Origin: Streptomyces sp. B21-105
Lineage (GTDB): Bacteria; Actinomycetota; Actinomycetes; Streptomycetales; Streptomycetaceae
NCBI RefSeq assembly: GCF_036898465.1
Contig: NZ_JARUMJ010000001.1
Coordinates: 8,494,001 to 8,558,000, forward strand
Length of the DNA: 64,000 bases
Reading direction: 5' to 3'
The position numbers and the translations under genes were made by a program. The notes beneath the pieces are model-generated. The model was not told the DNA's origin, did not search any database, and was given only the letters and a program-made list of their open reading frames with translations. Below, in pieces: positions 26,104-35,274 of the stretch. The first letter of the stretch is position 1. Each line of letters opens with the position of its first letter.

Positions 26104-27372
26104 TCAGTGGGAACGACCCGCGGTGGTGGTCCGGTTCCGCCGCGGCCGGAGCCCGCCGCGCCGCCGCAGCCGCTGCCTCAGCCGGTGCAGCCGCGGACGC
26201 CGCTCCCGCTGCTCCCGGCTGTTGCGGTCCAGCTCCTCCAGCAGGCGGTGGGTGCGGTGCTCGGTGTCGAGCTCGTCGAGGATGCGGTCGACCTCGGTGA
26301 GCACCGCGCCGTGCAGCTGCCACTGGCGGGCGTCCTGCTGGAGCTGCTCGAGCAGGACCTGGGCGAGCTTGTCCCGGGTCACCGCCGCCTGCCGCAGCTC
26401 GGCGGTGAGCCGGGACTCGGCGGCGTCCGCGTTCTGGCTGACCTGCGTGGTCACCAGCACCGCGAAGCTGACCACCGCGTCGGCCAACTCCGACAGCAGC
26501 CGCTCGACGACCTCCCCCGTCCCGGCCGGGAAAAGCGGCTGCGGCTCCCGCTGCCTGGCCAGGTCGGTGAAGGTGCGGGCGAGCACCCGCAGCACGACCG
26601 TGCAGATCTCCAGCGTGTCCAGGCCGGTGCGCAGCACCACCCGGTGCAGCAGCCCCTCCCGCACCCGGGGGTTGAGCCGCAGGCTGTCCTCGGCCTGCCG
26701 CAGCGCCGCGTCCACCTCGACGATGTCGTGGTCCAGCCGGCGTGCCTCGTGCAGCCGTTCGGCCGCCTCTTCGTACGGGGTGCGGCCGGCGGCCTCGTCG
26801 CCGATGCGCAGCATCAGCTGCCGCAGCCGGCGGGCCAGCCCCTCGATCGACTCGCCGGCCTCCTCCACCCACACCGGAGGCGGCAGCAGCAGGTTGCAGC
26901 CGAGTCCCACGAACGCGCCGATCAGGGTCTCCACCACCCGCGACCACGCCGTGTCCCCGACGGTGGTCACCCCGAGCACCAGCATGGCGCTGATCGCCAC
27001 CTCGGGCACGTACTCGTCGACCCGCACCAGATGCCCCACGGCCAGCGAGGCCACGATCAGCAGCCCCAGGCTCCACCAGGTCAGGCCCACCAGAAGGCTG
27101 AAGGCGATGGCCACGATGACGCCGGCCACCACCGCGTTCACCCGGCGGATGCCGTTGGTCAGCGTCGCGTACAGGGTGACCTGCACGACGAGCAGCGCGG
27201 TCAGTGGCGCGGTGAGCGGCAGCGCCTCGGGGCTCAGGCGCAGCGCGATGACATACGCGAGGGTGGCCGCGGCGGCCGACCGCAGCGCCTGGACGACGAC
27301 GGGATCCCGGTGGCGCTGTACCAGCCGCGCCAGCCGCACCAGCGGCGTCGCTCGGTCACGTGCTTCTTGCAT
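26104..27372 (-). CDS. FUSC/ArAE-family aromatic acid exporter-like membrane protein
   Basis: A 422-residue protein with an N-terminal membrane domain of about six segments (ALRSAAAATLAYVIAL, PLTALLVVQVTLYATLTNG, VNAVVAGVIVAIAFSLLVG, LGLLIVASLAVGHLV, VAISAMLVLGVTTVGD) and a long cytoplasmic helical domain with charged heptads (RLTAELRQAAVTRDKLAQVL). This is the ArAE_1/FUSC pattern of efflux proteins for aromatic acids. The N-terminal block VVQVTLYATLTNGIRRV matches the family. The C-terminus is strongly basic. ATG at 27372 is chosen; no strong ribosome site is visible. Confidence 0.85.
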   Translation of the reverse strand: MQEARDRATPLVRLARLVQRHRDPVVVQALRSAAAATLAYVIALRLSPEALPLTAPLTALLVVQVTLYATLTNGIRRVNAVVAGVIVAIAFSLLVGLTWWSLGLLIVASLAVGHLVRVDEYVPEVAISAMLVLGVTTVGDTAWSRVVETLIGAFVGLGCNLLLPPPVWVEEAGESIEGLARRLRQLMLRIGDEAAGRTPYEEAAERLHEARRLDHDIVEVDAALRQAEDSLRLNPRVREGLLHRVVLRTGLDTLEICTVVLRVLARTFTDLARQREPQPLFPAGTGEVVERLLSELADAVVSFAVLVTTQVSQNADAAESRLTAELRQAAVTRDKLAQVLLEQLQQDARQWQLHGAVLTEVDRILDELDTEHRTHRLLEELDRNSREQRERRPRLHRLRQRLRRRGGLRPRRNRTTTAGRSH

Positions 27373-27593
27373 CCTCAGACCCGTTCCCCTTCCCCCACGG
27401 CATCGAACGTCTACGCGGCACCTCGCACCACGCGCCGCCCGATCGGCCGCGTCGACGGCCGGCTCAGCGCCCCGACCGGACCGTCCGGTCTGATCGAACA
27501 ATGTCCATTCAGGACGATAGCTGTCCGCGTGTATGCCTAGATTGTTCTCGAGGGCCGGGAGAACGCCGGGCGTGGGAGACATGGGGGAGACGC

Positions 27594-28211
27594 ATGACGG
27601 ACAAGATCGGCAGGATAGGCGCGGTCGGCAGCGGGATCGACGTCCTCGAGCGGGCGCACGACTACCTGCGCGAGGTCGTCGCGGGGGTCGGGGACGAGCA
27701 GTGGGGCAGCCCGACCCCGTGCGCCGGATGGACGGCACGGCAGGTGCTCAACCACGCACGCATCGACCAGCAGGGCTACGGTCTGGCGCTCACCGGCGGC
27801 CGGCCCGACAGCGACCCGTTCCACCCGGCCGACGCCCTCGACGGCGACCCGGCGGCCGAACTGGACAAGGTCCTGGACATGGTGGCCGAGGCCTACGCGG
27901 CGCTGCCCGCGGACACCGACGAGGCGCCGACCCCGCTCGGCCCGCTGCCCCTGCGGATCGCCGTCGGAGCCGCCGCGATGGACGCAGCCGTGCACGCCTG
28001 GGACATCGCCGTCGCCACCGGCCAGGACCGCCCGTTGCCGGTGGACACGGCCGAAGGCATCCGGCCGGCGGCCGACCGGCTCGTCGACCACCTGCGCGAC
28101 GCCTACCAGGTCTTCGCGCCGGCCAGGGAGCCCGCACCGGACCACGACCCGGCGCAGGCGCTGCTGGCCTTCCTGGGCCGCGACCCGCACTGGACGCCGC
28201 CCGCACACTGA
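27594..28211 (+). CDS. TIGR03086-family DinB/maleylpyruvate isomerase-like metal-binding protein
   Basis: A 205-residue four-helix-bundle protein of the mycothiol-dependent/DinB superfamily. The family signature TPCAGWTARQVLNH is at about 41-54, and later LPLRIAVGAAAMDAAVHAWDIAVATGQD gives the second metal-binding helix region with a histidine. The ATG at 27594 follows GGGGGAGA. Many streptomycete members are of unknown role; some are mycothiol-dependent isomerases or transferases. It is divergent from the FUSC gene and ends at a strong terminator hairpin. Confidence 0.85.
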   Translation: MTDKIGRIGAVGSGIDVLERAHDYLREVVAGVGDEQWGSPTPCAGWTARQVLNHARIDQQGYGLALTGGRPDSDPFHPADALDGDPAAELDKVLDMVAEAYAALPADTDEAPTPLGPLPLRIAVGAAAMDAAVHAWDIAVATGQDRPLPVDTAEGIRPAADRLVDHLRDAYQVFAPAREPAPDHDPAQALLAFLGRDPHWTPPAH

Positions 28212-28225
28212 AAGGTCGCCCACCC

Positions 28226-28263
28226 GCTCCCGTCCGGCACGCCACGAACAGCCGGACGGGAGC
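28226..28263. terminator. Bidirectional hairpin between convergent genes
   Basis: GCTCCCGTCCGGC (28226-28238) and GCCGGACGGGAGC (28251-28263) form a perfect 13-base stem with a 12-base loop, 14 bases after the plus-strand stop and 24 bases before the minus-strand gene end. It lacks a U-tract, as is common in actinobacteria. Confidence 0.75.
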
Positions 28264-28287
28264 CCCGGCGGAACGGGTCGGCCCGCC

Positions 28288-28887
28288 TCACCCGTGGACC
28301 GGATGCGCCGCCTGCCAGGCCAGCCGCAGCTCCGCGCCCTCCCCGACGGCCGTGAGGAACTCGTCCAGATCGAGGAACTCCTGCCACACCGGACGGCCGC
28401 CCGCCCGCGCCAGTTCCGCCACGACGCGATCCTCCAGAACCGCGACCCGCTTGTTCTTCCACACCTTGTCGGCCAGGCTCACCAGCAGGTCTTCCACCGC
28501 CACGCCCGGGACCGCCCAGGAGGCATGGGTCGCGGCGAACCGCGCCCGCCCGGCGGGCACCCCGTGGGCCAGCAGCAGCTCCCGCCCCGCCGCCTCGTGC
28601 CGCGCGCCCGGTCCGGACAGCTCTTCGGGGTGCAGCGTCTTGCCGATGTCGTGCGTGGCCGCACCGAACAGCACCGCCTCCCGGTCCACGGGCAGCCCCG
28701 GGCAGTGCCGGGCGATCCACTCGACGAGCTGGGCGGCGACATCGTGGACCGCCCTGAGGTGCGCCACCAGCCGGGGCGGGGCGCCGATCTCGTCCAGCAG
28801 CCGCACCGCCTCCGCCGGCAGCGGGCGCAGCGCGGGGTCCGAGGTGTCGTCCCAAGCGATGGACCTGACGGTCCAGACGGTGGTCAT
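28288..28887 (-). CDS. HD-domain phosphohydrolase
   Basis: A 199-residue protein with the HD metal-dependent phosphohydrolase pattern: an upstream histidine in HLRAVHDVAAQLVEWI, the HD doublet in GAATHDIGKTLHPEEL, a following histidine in GARHEAAGRELLLAHGV, and a late Asp in LADKVWKNKRV. Such proteins hydrolyse nucleotides or cyclic nucleotides; the short single-domain form gives no substrate. It is convergent with the TIGR03086 gene and divergent from the kinase-like gene at 29081. In the 193 bases between the latter two I see no obvious operator. Confidence 0.87.
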   Translation of the reverse strand: MTTVWTVRSIAWDDTSDPALRPLPAEAVRLLDEIGAPPRLVAHLRAVHDVAAQLVEWIARHCPGLPVDREAVLFGAATHDIGKTLHPEELSGPGARHEAAGRELLLAHGVPAGRARFAATHASWAVPGVAVEDLLVSLADKVWKNKRVAVLEDRVVAELARAGGRPVWQEFLDLDEFLTAVGEGAELRLAWQAAHPVHG

Positions 28888-29080
28888 CGAGCCAGCCTAA
28901 CGACCATGACACCGGCCGGGAGCCGCCCGCACCCAACGCCCGCACCCCAACTCCCGCCCGGAGAACCGCTCGTGCCGGGTGTACGGCGTCGTGTCCGGGG
29001 CGTGTTGCGTACGCTGGACCGGGTCGCGGGCCGCAGGGCGGGCACGCGGCCGGCTGAGCAGGCGAAGGGGCGGACGCGCG

Positions 29081-30073
29081 ATGACGAACTCCCGGGAACG
29101 GGCCCGGAGCGTACTGGCGGCGGCGGGCATCCCGCCGGGGCGTCTGGCCCGCGTGCGCCCGCTCGGCGGCGGCACCTACAACACGGTCGAGGAGCTCCGC
29201 CTCACGGACGGCAGCGCATACGCCCTGAAGGTCGCACCCACCGCACCGGCCCTGCGTTACGAGAGCCGACTGCTGGTCGGGGAGGCGGAGTTCTGCCGGG
29301 GCGCGGCCGAGGCAGCCGTGCCGGCGCCGCGCGTCGTGGCCCTCGACGAGCAGTGGCTGCTGATGACGATGTGCCCGGGCGACCCCTGGGACGCATCGCC
29401 CACCACCGCCGAACAGGCGGAACTGCGAGCGGAGTTGGGCCGCCAGGTCGCCCGGCTGCACCAGGTGACCGGGCCCGGCTTCGGTTACCCCTCCGGCGTG
29501 TTCGGCCCGCTCACCGCCGACTGGCGCACCGCATTCACGGCGATGTTCGACGCCGTGCTCGCCGACGCCCGGGACTACGGCGCCCGACTGCCTCGCCCCG
29601 CCGACGAGGTGGCCGCCGTCGCCCGGTCCGCGTACGGCGCCCTCGACGAGGTCGCCGTCCCGCGCCTCGTCCATTTCGACCTGTGGCCCGGCAACGTCCT
29701 GGTCGACCGCACGGCAGGCGGGGCCCGCATCGGAGGCCTCATCGACGGCGAGCGGATGTTCTGGGGCGACCCGCTCGCGGACTTCGTCTCACTGGCCCTG
29801 CTCGGCGACATCAGGAAGGACGAGGCGTTCCTCGCGGGCTACCGCCAGGCCGGGGGCCGGGCCGTGTTCGACGCGCCCGCCCGGCTGCGGCTCGCGCTCT
29901 ACCGTGCCTATCTCTACCTGATCATGCTCGTCGAGACGGTTCCCCGGGCGGTCGGCGCGGATCGCGAGCGCTGGACGCAGGAGACGGTCGCCCCGGAGCT
30001 CGTCGCCGCGCTGGACGAGATCGCCGGGACGGACGAGAGCGCCGGGACGGAAGTCTCTTGGCTCACACCGTGA
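29081..30073 (+). CDS. Aminoglycoside phosphotransferase-fold kinase
   Basis: A 330-residue APH/choline-kinase-fold protein. The nucleotide loop is LGGGTYNTVEELRL, the lysine is in YALKVAP, the catalytic loop is RLVHFDLWPGNVLVDRT (Asp and Asn present), and the metal-binding IDGER follows. The fold covers antibiotic kinases, fructosamine kinases, homoserine kinases and macrolide kinases. It lacks neighbours tied to antibiotic resistance, so I do not claim resistance; small-metabolite kinase is as likely. ATG at 29081 is the start. Codon use is like its neighbours. Confidence 0.85.
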   Translation: MTNSRERARSVLAAAGIPPGRLARVRPLGGGTYNTVEELRLTDGSAYALKVAPTAPALRYESRLLVGEAEFCRGAAEAAVPAPRVVALDEQWLLMTMCPGDPWDASPTTAEQAELRAELGRQVARLHQVTGPGFGYPSGVFGPLTADWRTAFTAMFDAVLADARDYGARLPRPADEVAAVARSAYGALDEVAVPRLVHFDLWPGNVLVDRTAGGARIGGLIDGERMFWGDPLADFVSLALLGDIRKDEAFLAGYRQAGGRAVFDAPARLRLALYRAYLYLIMLVETVPRAVGADRERWTQETVAPELVAALDEIAGTDESAGTEVSWLTP

Positions 30074-30152
30074 ACTAAGGGTTGGAAGGATGGGGGGTCC
30101 AGTCCGTCCGCAGAGGTATGTTGCAGGTCGAGCAGGGCTCGGAGGGAGCGAC

Positions 30153-31463
30153 ATGACGGGGCGGAGCGGGCGCACGGTACGCGACCTGAGGCGGGCCAAC
30201 CGCACGGCTGTGCTGCAACGGCTCTACTTCGACGGCCCGTTGAGCCGTTTCGAGCTGGGCCCGGCCACCGGTCTGAGCTCCGGCTCGATCAGCAACGTCG
30301 TGGCCGAGCTGATCGCGGACGCACTGGTCGAGGAGGCCGGCAGCGTCGACTCCGACGGCGGCCGCCCCCGCATCCTGCTGCGGGTCGCCCCCGGCAGCGG
30401 ACACATGATCGGTGTGGACGTCGGCGAGACCCGGGTGCGGATCGAGCTGTTCGACCTGACGCTGACCGAACTCGCACGCGTGGAAAAGCCGTTGGAGCAG
30501 CGGCGGTACGAGGTCGACGGCATCGTCGGCCACATCCGCGACGGCGTGGCCGAGGTGCTGGCGGCGGCCTCCGTCGCCCCCGGAGAGCTTCTCGGCGTGG
30601 GCATCGGCGTCCCCGGCATCGTCGAGCACACCCCCGGGCGCGGCGCGGTCGTGCACGGCCAGACCATCGGCTGGGACGCCGTCCCGCTGGAGGAGTTGCT
30701 GAGAGAGGGCTCTCTTCTCCCCGAGGCGGTCCCGTACTTCATCGACAACGGCGCGAAGACCCTCGGCCAGGCCGAGATGTGGTTCGGCGGCGGGCGCGGC
30801 GCGCACAACGCGGTCGTCGTCCTCTTCGGCTCGGGCGTGGGCGCCTGCCTCGTCACGCCCGAGGTGGAGCACGGCCGGGCGGTCGAGTGGGGGCACCTCA
30901 CCGTGCGGGTGCGCGGCCGACGCTGCCGGTGCGGCGCCCTCGGCTGTCTGGAGGCGTACGCCGGTGCGGAGGCGCTGCTGGAGCGCTGGCGGGAGGCCGG
31001 CGGCCGGCCGCCACAGGGCGTGGACGAGGAGACGGCGCTGACGGCGATGCTCGCCGCCGCCTACCCGCTGGGCGGCGACGGCACCGCCGACGGTGGGCGG
31101 ACCGCCGACCCGGTGGCGCTCGCGGTGCTGGAGGAGACGGCGGAGTACCTGGGTGCGGGCCTCTCCGACCTGATCAACCTCTTCCAGCCCGAACGCATCC
31201 TCATCGGCGGCTGGGCCGGCCTCCAGCTCGGGGCGCGCTTCCTGCCGGCCGTGCGCCGCCATGCCACCGCCTACGCGCTGCGCCACCCCGCGCAGAAGGT
31301 CAGCGTCGAACTCGGACGGCTCGGCCCCGACGCCGTCACCGTCGGCGCGGCGATCCTCCCGCTCGCCGACTTCTTCGGCCGCGGCGGCCGTCGCCCCGAC
31401 CCCGCACCGACCGGCCCGGCGCCCGCCTGGCGCACGGTGCTGGAGGACCGCGCCCCGCGCTGA
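30153..31463 (+). CDS. ROK-family transcriptional regulator
   Basis: A 436-residue ROK protein with an N-terminal winged helix (NRTAVLQRLYFDGPLSRFEL, GLSSGSISNVVAELI) and a C-terminal sugar-kinase-like fold. The nucleotide region is IGVDVGETRVRIELFD, and the zinc site has EWGHLTVRVRG followed by RCRCGALGCLEAY, the usual CxCGxxGCxE pattern. ATG at 30153 follows GGAGGGA. ROK regulators usually answer to sugars or phosphosugars. No sugar operon adjoins it, so the target may be distant, as often in streptomycetes. Confidence 0.92.
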   Translation: MTGRSGRTVRDLRRANRTAVLQRLYFDGPLSRFELGPATGLSSGSISNVVAELIADALVEEAGSVDSDGGRPRILLRVAPGSGHMIGVDVGETRVRIELFDLTLTELARVEKPLEQRRYEVDGIVGHIRDGVAEVLAAASVAPGELLGVGIGVPGIVEHTPGRGAVVHGQTIGWDAVPLEELLREGSLLPEAVPYFIDNGAKTLGQAEMWFGGGRGAHNAVVVLFGSGVGACLVTPEVEHGRAVEWGHLTVRVRGRRCRCGALGCLEAYAGAEALLERWREAGGRPPQGVDEETALTAMLAAAYPLGGDGTADGGRTADPVALAVLEETAEYLGAGLSDLINLFQPERILIGGWAGLQLGARFLPAVRRHATAYALRHPAQKVSVELGRLGPDAVTVGAAILPLADFFGRGGRRPDPAPTGPAPAWRTVLEDRAPR

Positions 31464-31510
31464 CCCGCCCGCGCCACGCCGAGGGCACCGTTCCGGTGCT
31501 GATCGGGCAG

Positions 31511-31546
31511 TTGCCGTTGCCGTTGCCGCTGCCGTTGCCGTTGCCG
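31511..31546. repeat. Hexanucleotide tandem repeat TTGCCG
   Basis: Six copies of TTGCCG (one CTGCCG) occur in the gap after the ROK gene. The gap 31464-31687 holds no credible gene otherwise. Confidence 0.8.
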
Positions 31547-31687
31547 TCCCCGCCACGGCGACTCGTCGGGCATCCCCCGGCTCCCGCCGCCGATCCGCGT
31601 CACGTTTCACGGGCCGTGCGGGAGGTACTCGCGGGAGGCCGGACGGACGGCGTCCGGCAGGCAACACGAGCGTGAAGGGAGACCGCC

Positions 31688-31987
31688 GTGGCCGCACAAC
31701 GCCTCGAAGGCCCGGGCGAGACCAGCGCACCCGTCCCGCGCGACCCGCCGGACCAGCAGGCCGACGAGGGCGCGGAGGACCCCTGGGACATCGCCGGGCC
31801 CGAGGGGTCCGGTCGGTCCGATCGGGCGGAGATGCCCGCCGAGAGCCAGGGCGAGGGCGAGGCCGAGGTCGAGGACGTCCCCGACACCGACGAGTCGGGC
31901 ACCGGCCGGAAGGGCGTGTCCCCGGGCGTGTCGCACACGGACATCGACCAGTCCGACGATCCCGTGCCCGAAGAGCCGTCCGACTGA
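31688..31987 (+). CDS. Small acidic disordered protein, hypothetical
   Basis: A 99-residue protein starting with GTG at 31688 with GGGAG upstream. It is highly acidic (many Glu and Asp, as in EGEAEVEDVPDTDESGT), rich in Pro, Gly and Ser and without hydrophobic core, so it is predicted to be intrinsically disordered. I do not recognise a domain. Similar small acidic proteins are common in streptomycetes. Frame-specific codon bias supports a real gene, but the evidence is moderate. Confidence 0.55.
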   Translation: MAAQRLEGPGETSAPVPRDPPDQQADEGAEDPWDIAGPEGSGRSDRAEMPAESQGEGEAEVEDVPDTDESGTGRKGVSPGVSHTDIDQSDDPVPEEPSD

Positions 31988-32274
31988 GGAGTTCCCCTGC
32001 CCATGGGTACGCGGCCGACCGGACCCGCTCATGGCCCGGGAGCCGGACAAGGGAGAGCCCCGACCGGACGGGGGAATCGCGGTCGGGGCGGTCTGTGTGG
32101 GTGCGCACGGCGGTCGCCTCTCGGCGAGACGCTCCACAGGGCTTCAGCCGGACGATCGTCCCTGTGGGCAGAAGGTGAGGCCCGGGGACACTGTCCCGTC
32201 CGCACCCACGATTCGTTCAACGGGTAACCACTGCTGGGTGTTCCCCGGTCCGTGACCGGGCGCGGTGACGTGGG
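31988..32274. other. Convergent gap with two hairpins
   Basis: No gene is seen. Two stems near the end could terminate transcription from both sides: CCCGGTC/GACCGGG (32244-32250 and 32254-32260, 3-base loop) and GGTGAC/GTCACC (32264-32269 and 32274-32279, 4-base loop), the second touching the end of the HAD gene. Confidence 0.5.
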
Positions 32275-32943
32275 TCACCCAGGATCCCGGCCCAGCGGGC
32301 TCGCCGACAGAGCGGCCAGAAGGCCGGCCGGGTCGTCGTAGACCGTCTCCGCGCCCGCCGCCAGCAGGTCGGCGCGGGGGATGCCGCCGCACAGGACGCC
32401 CACGCAGCGCACCCCGGCCCGGCGACCGGCCCGCATGTCCCACACGGTGTCGCCGACGAACACGGCCCCCTCCGCGGACGCCCCGACCAGCTCGAGGGCG
32501 TGGGCCACCGGCTCCGGCGAGGGCTTGCCCTCCTCCACGTCGTCCGCGCTCGCGGTCGCTGCGATGGCGTCGTCGGCGTCGATGGCGGCGCGCAGGGCCG
32601 ACAGCTCGGGCCCGCTCGCCGACGTGGCGAGCACCACCGTCCAGCCGTCGTCGCGCAGTCGGCGCAGCAGCCGCCCCGCGTCCCGCAGCGGCGGCAGCCG
32701 GTCGAAGTACTGGCCGTACAGCGCCTTGTGGGCGGCGCTGAGTTCGGCGTCCTCGTCCCGGTCCCGGTCCTCGCCGAGCAGGTGGGCGATCAGATCGCCG
32801 GAGCCGAGGCCGACCGCCCGGTGCACGGCGTGCATCGGCACCCGGTGGCCCGCCTGCCGGAAGGCCTCCCACCAGGTGACGACATGCAGGTGGTTGGTGT
32901 CGACGAGGGTGCCGTCGACGTCGAACACGGCGGCGCGCGTCAT
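32275..32943 (-). CDS. HAD-family hydrolase
   Basis: A 222-residue phosphatase of the beta-phosphoglucomutase/phosphonatase-like HAD group. Motif I is FDVDGTLVD (nucleophile Asp8 and acid Asp10), motif II VVLATSASG, the conserved lysine is in EEGKPSPEPV and motif IV is FVGDTVWDM. A helical cap lies between motifs I and II. ATG at 32943 has AAGGA upstream. Such enzymes remove phosphate from small sugars or glycolate; the substrate is not visible. It may be co-transcribed with the PHP gene upstream (39-base gap). Confidence 0.9.
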   Translation of the reverse strand: MTRAAVFDVDGTLVDTNHLHVVTWWEAFRQAGHRVPMHAVHRAVGLGSGDLIAHLLGEDRDRDEDAELSAAHKALYGQYFDRLPPLRDAGRLLRRLRDDGWTVVLATSASGPELSALRAAIDADDAIAATASADDVEEGKPSPEPVAHALELVGASAEGAVFVGDTVWDMRAGRRAGVRCVGVLCGGIPRADLLAAGAETVYDDPAGLLAALSASPLGRDPG

Positions 32944-32982
32944 CTCGGATCCTTTCTCTCGAACCACCGGTCGGGTACCACG

Positions 32983-34023
32983 TCAGCGACCCGCCACGCC
33001 GACCGGCGTCCGCCCTTCGTGCGTCCAGGCCAGCAGATCCGCGAGCGGCCAGGCGGTGACGATCCGTTCGGCGGGCACCTCGCACTCCTCGGCCCGCGCG
33101 CAGCCGAGGATCTGCCAGTCCAGCTGGCCCGGCGCGTGCGCGTCGGTGTCCACGGAGAACAGCGTGCCCGCCGCGACCGCCCGGCGCAGCAGCCGGCGCG
33201 GCGGGTCGAGCCGCTCGGGCCGGCTGTTGATCTCCACGGCCGTGCCGGACTCGGCGCACGCCGCGAACACCTCGTCCGCGTCGAACTGCGACTCCGGCCG
33301 CCCGCGTCCGCCGACCAGCCGTCCGGTGCAGTGGCCCAGGATGTCGGCGTGCGGATCGCGCACGGCCCTGACCATGCGACGCGTCATGGCCCGGGCTTCC
33401 ATGCGCAGCTTGGAGTGCACGGACACCACGACCACGTCGAGCCGCTCGAGCAGCTCCGGCTCCTGGTCGAGGGACCCGTCGTCGAGGATGTCGCACTCGA
33501 TGCCGGTCAGCAGCCGGAAGGGCGCCCAGGTCGCGTTGAGCTCCTCGACCACGTCCAGCTGGTGGCGCAGCCGCTCGGGGGACAGCCCGCGGGCCACCGT
33601 CAGCCGGGGCGAGTGGTCGGTGAGCGCGGCCCACTCGTGGCCGAGCGCCGCCGCCGTCCGGCCCATCTCGTCGATCGGGCTGCCGCCGTCCGACCAGTCG
33701 GAGTGGACGTGGCAGTCGCCGCGCAGCAGCGCCCGCAGTCCGGTCCCCGCGGCGTCCGTGAGCGGCCGGCCGGCCTCGTCCTCCAGTGTCGTCAGGTACG
33801 ACGGCTGCCGCCCGGCCAGCGCCTCCCGCACGACCTGCGCGGTCTTGGGGCCCACGCCCTTCAGCGACTCCAGGGTTCCGGCGGCGGCGCGCTGCTCGAC
33901 CTCCGCCGCGGGCAGCCGCCCCAGCACGCGGCCCGCCGTGCGGAACGCGCGCACCCGGTAGGTCGGGGCCAGCGACCGCTCCAGCAGGAAGGCGATCCGG
34001 TCCAGGGCCTCGACGGGGTCCAT
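32983..34023 (-). CDS. PHP-domain phosphoesterase with N-terminal helix-hairpin-helix region
   Basis: A 346-residue protein. Residues 1-100 hold a DNA polymerase beta/X-like helix-hairpin-helix segment (LERSLAPTYRVRAFRTAGRV, LESLKGVGPKTAQVV). The rest is a PHP domain with metal-binding motifs DCHVHSDWSDGGS, EWAALTDHS, VSVHSKL, GHCTGRL, EINSRPERLD and DTDAHAPGQ. This looks like the C-terminal part of bacterial PolX without the polymerase palm, so a DNA-end phosphoesterase/exonuclease or DNA repair role is possible but not shown. ATG at 34023 follows AGGAGG. Confidence 0.88.
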   Translation of the reverse strand: MDPVEALDRIAFLLERSLAPTYRVRAFRTAGRVLGRLPAAEVEQRAAAGTLESLKGVGPKTAQVVREALAGRQPSYLTTLEDEAGRPLTDAAGTGLRALLRGDCHVHSDWSDGGSPIDEMGRTAAALGHEWAALTDHSPRLTVARGLSPERLRHQLDVVEELNATWAPFRLLTGIECDILDDGSLDQEPELLERLDVVVVSVHSKLRMEARAMTRRMVRAVRDPHADILGHCTGRLVGGRGRPESQFDADEVFAACAESGTAVEINSRPERLDPPRRLLRRAVAAGTLFSVDTDAHAPGQLDWQILGCARAEECEVPAERIVTAWPLADLLAWTHEGRTPVGVAGR

Positions 34024-34152
34024 CGCCACCTCCTGGCTCCAGAGTTCCCCGCCCGCGCGCGGACCGCACGTCGGGGGCAATGATTCCCGTCCAGGCTGTT
34101 TGTCCGGGATCAGATGATTCGTGCGGACCGGTTCCGCTCTACCCTCTATGTC

Positions 34153-34389
34153 ATGACCGAAATCGCGAGCCTCCGTATCTCCCGACCGCGGATCATGGTG
34201 CTCGGCGTGCAGCCCGCCGCCGTCCCGTTCCGCATCGTGGAAATCGACGCCGAGGTGGTCGGCGAGGCCAGGGACGTGACCGACGTCCTCGAGATCGCCG
34301 CCGCGTACGGCATCACCGTCCACGACCTCGACGACCCGGACGTGGTGCGCTGGGTGGGCGGGGACCGGTACACCTGGAACCCGCACTGA
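34153..34389 (+). CDS. Small conserved hypothetical protein
   Basis: A 78-residue protein (start MTEIASLRISRPRIMVLG) with one predicted alpha/beta unit and a C-terminal DPDVVRWVGGDRYTWNPH. I do not recognise a domain. It is divergent from the PHP gene and convergent with the VanZ-like gene. An ATG at 34114 is also in frame, but the ATG at 34153 fits the coding-bias onset better. Confidence 0.65.
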   Translation: MTEIASLRISRPRIMVLGVQPAAVPFRIVEIDAEVVGEARDVTDVLEIAAAYGITVHDLDDPDVVRWVGGDRYTWNPH

Positions 34390-34453
34390 CAGACACCGGC
34401 CCGGTCCTCGCCTCCGCGCCGGTCTCGGCCCCCGCCCCAGCCCCCGTCCTGTC

Positions 34454-35160
34454 TCACGTGCGCGGCTTGCGGGCGTGTACCGCCCGGCCGACCCTGCGCC
34501 CCAGGAACAGGTAACCGATCAGCGCGCCCGCCGTGTTGAGGATGACGTCGTCGATGTCGAAGGCGCGTCCGGTCACCAGCGCGCCCTGGGCGAACTCCAC
34601 CAGCAGCATGACGGCCGCCGTCAGCAGCAGCACGCGCAGCAGCCCGCGCGCCCGGGGGGCGACGACCGGCACCAGCACGCCGAAGGGCACGCCCAGTAGC
34701 AGGTTGCCGCCGATCTGCTTCCCGGCGTCACGCAGTTCCGGCTGGTCCAGATAGGCCCGCAGCGAGTCGCCGGGCCGCAGGTTGGAGTGCACCAGCGCCG
34801 TGGAGGCGGGCGACGGCTCCAGGGTGATCCGGGCGAGCACGACGGCGAACGCGACCATGAACGCGAAGGCGCACAGCATGGCCAGCAGTCGCAGCGGGAA
34901 CGGCAGCGGCCGAGCGGCCGTCCTGTCGGCGCTCTTCCTGTCGGTCTTCGCGCCGTCCTTCGCGCCGTCCTTCGCGCCGTCCTTCGCGCCGGTCTTCCGG
35001 CCTGTCTTCGCGCCGGGCTTCCGGTCGGTCTTCTTGCCGGGCTGCGGAGCCGTCCCGGTCGCGTCCTCGGGCTTCCCGGGCTTCCGGGGCCGGGCCTCCC
35101 GGGTTTCTTGACGCCGCGCGGGCGGAACGCGGCGAGCGGACGTAGCGCTGCACGGGCCAT
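34454..35160 (-). CDS. VanZ-like membrane protein with lysine-rich N-terminal tail, frameshifted
   Basis: The C-terminal 150 residues are a VanZ-like domain with four membrane segments (LLAMLCAFAFMVAFAVVLA, GGNLLLGVPFGVLVPVV, LLTAAVMLLVEFAQGALV, FDIDDVILNTAGALIGYLFLG). VanZ relatives are linked to glycopeptide tolerance or envelope functions. The tail holds 12-base tandem repeats coding GAKD. The best start, ATG at 35160 with TGGAGG five bases upstream, is in another frame; adding one C at AAACCCGGG (35098-35106, minus strand) joins it to the VanZ frame and gives 235 residues. Without that, the only start is a TTG at 35179 with a poor ribosome site. Confidence 0.78.
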
Positions 35161-35274
35161 GCGGTCCTCCAGTAGTCAACTTCCCTGTGTGACAGGGCGA
35201 TTACCCGTGAAAACCCCGAGGATGCCGACCTTCCGGACCGGCGCCGGACGCGAGTTCCGGCGCCGAGAAGGAGG

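Noticed and set aside
29081..30073. Calling the APH-fold gene an antibiotic resistance gene
   Set aside because: The fold is shared by many small-molecule kinases and nothing in the context points to resistance.
34945..34990. Short tandem repeats GTCCTTCGCGCC considered as a CRISPR-like or regulatory array
   Set aside because: Units are 12 bases, directly adjacent and in frame, coding a GAKD repeat in the VanZ-like protein tail.
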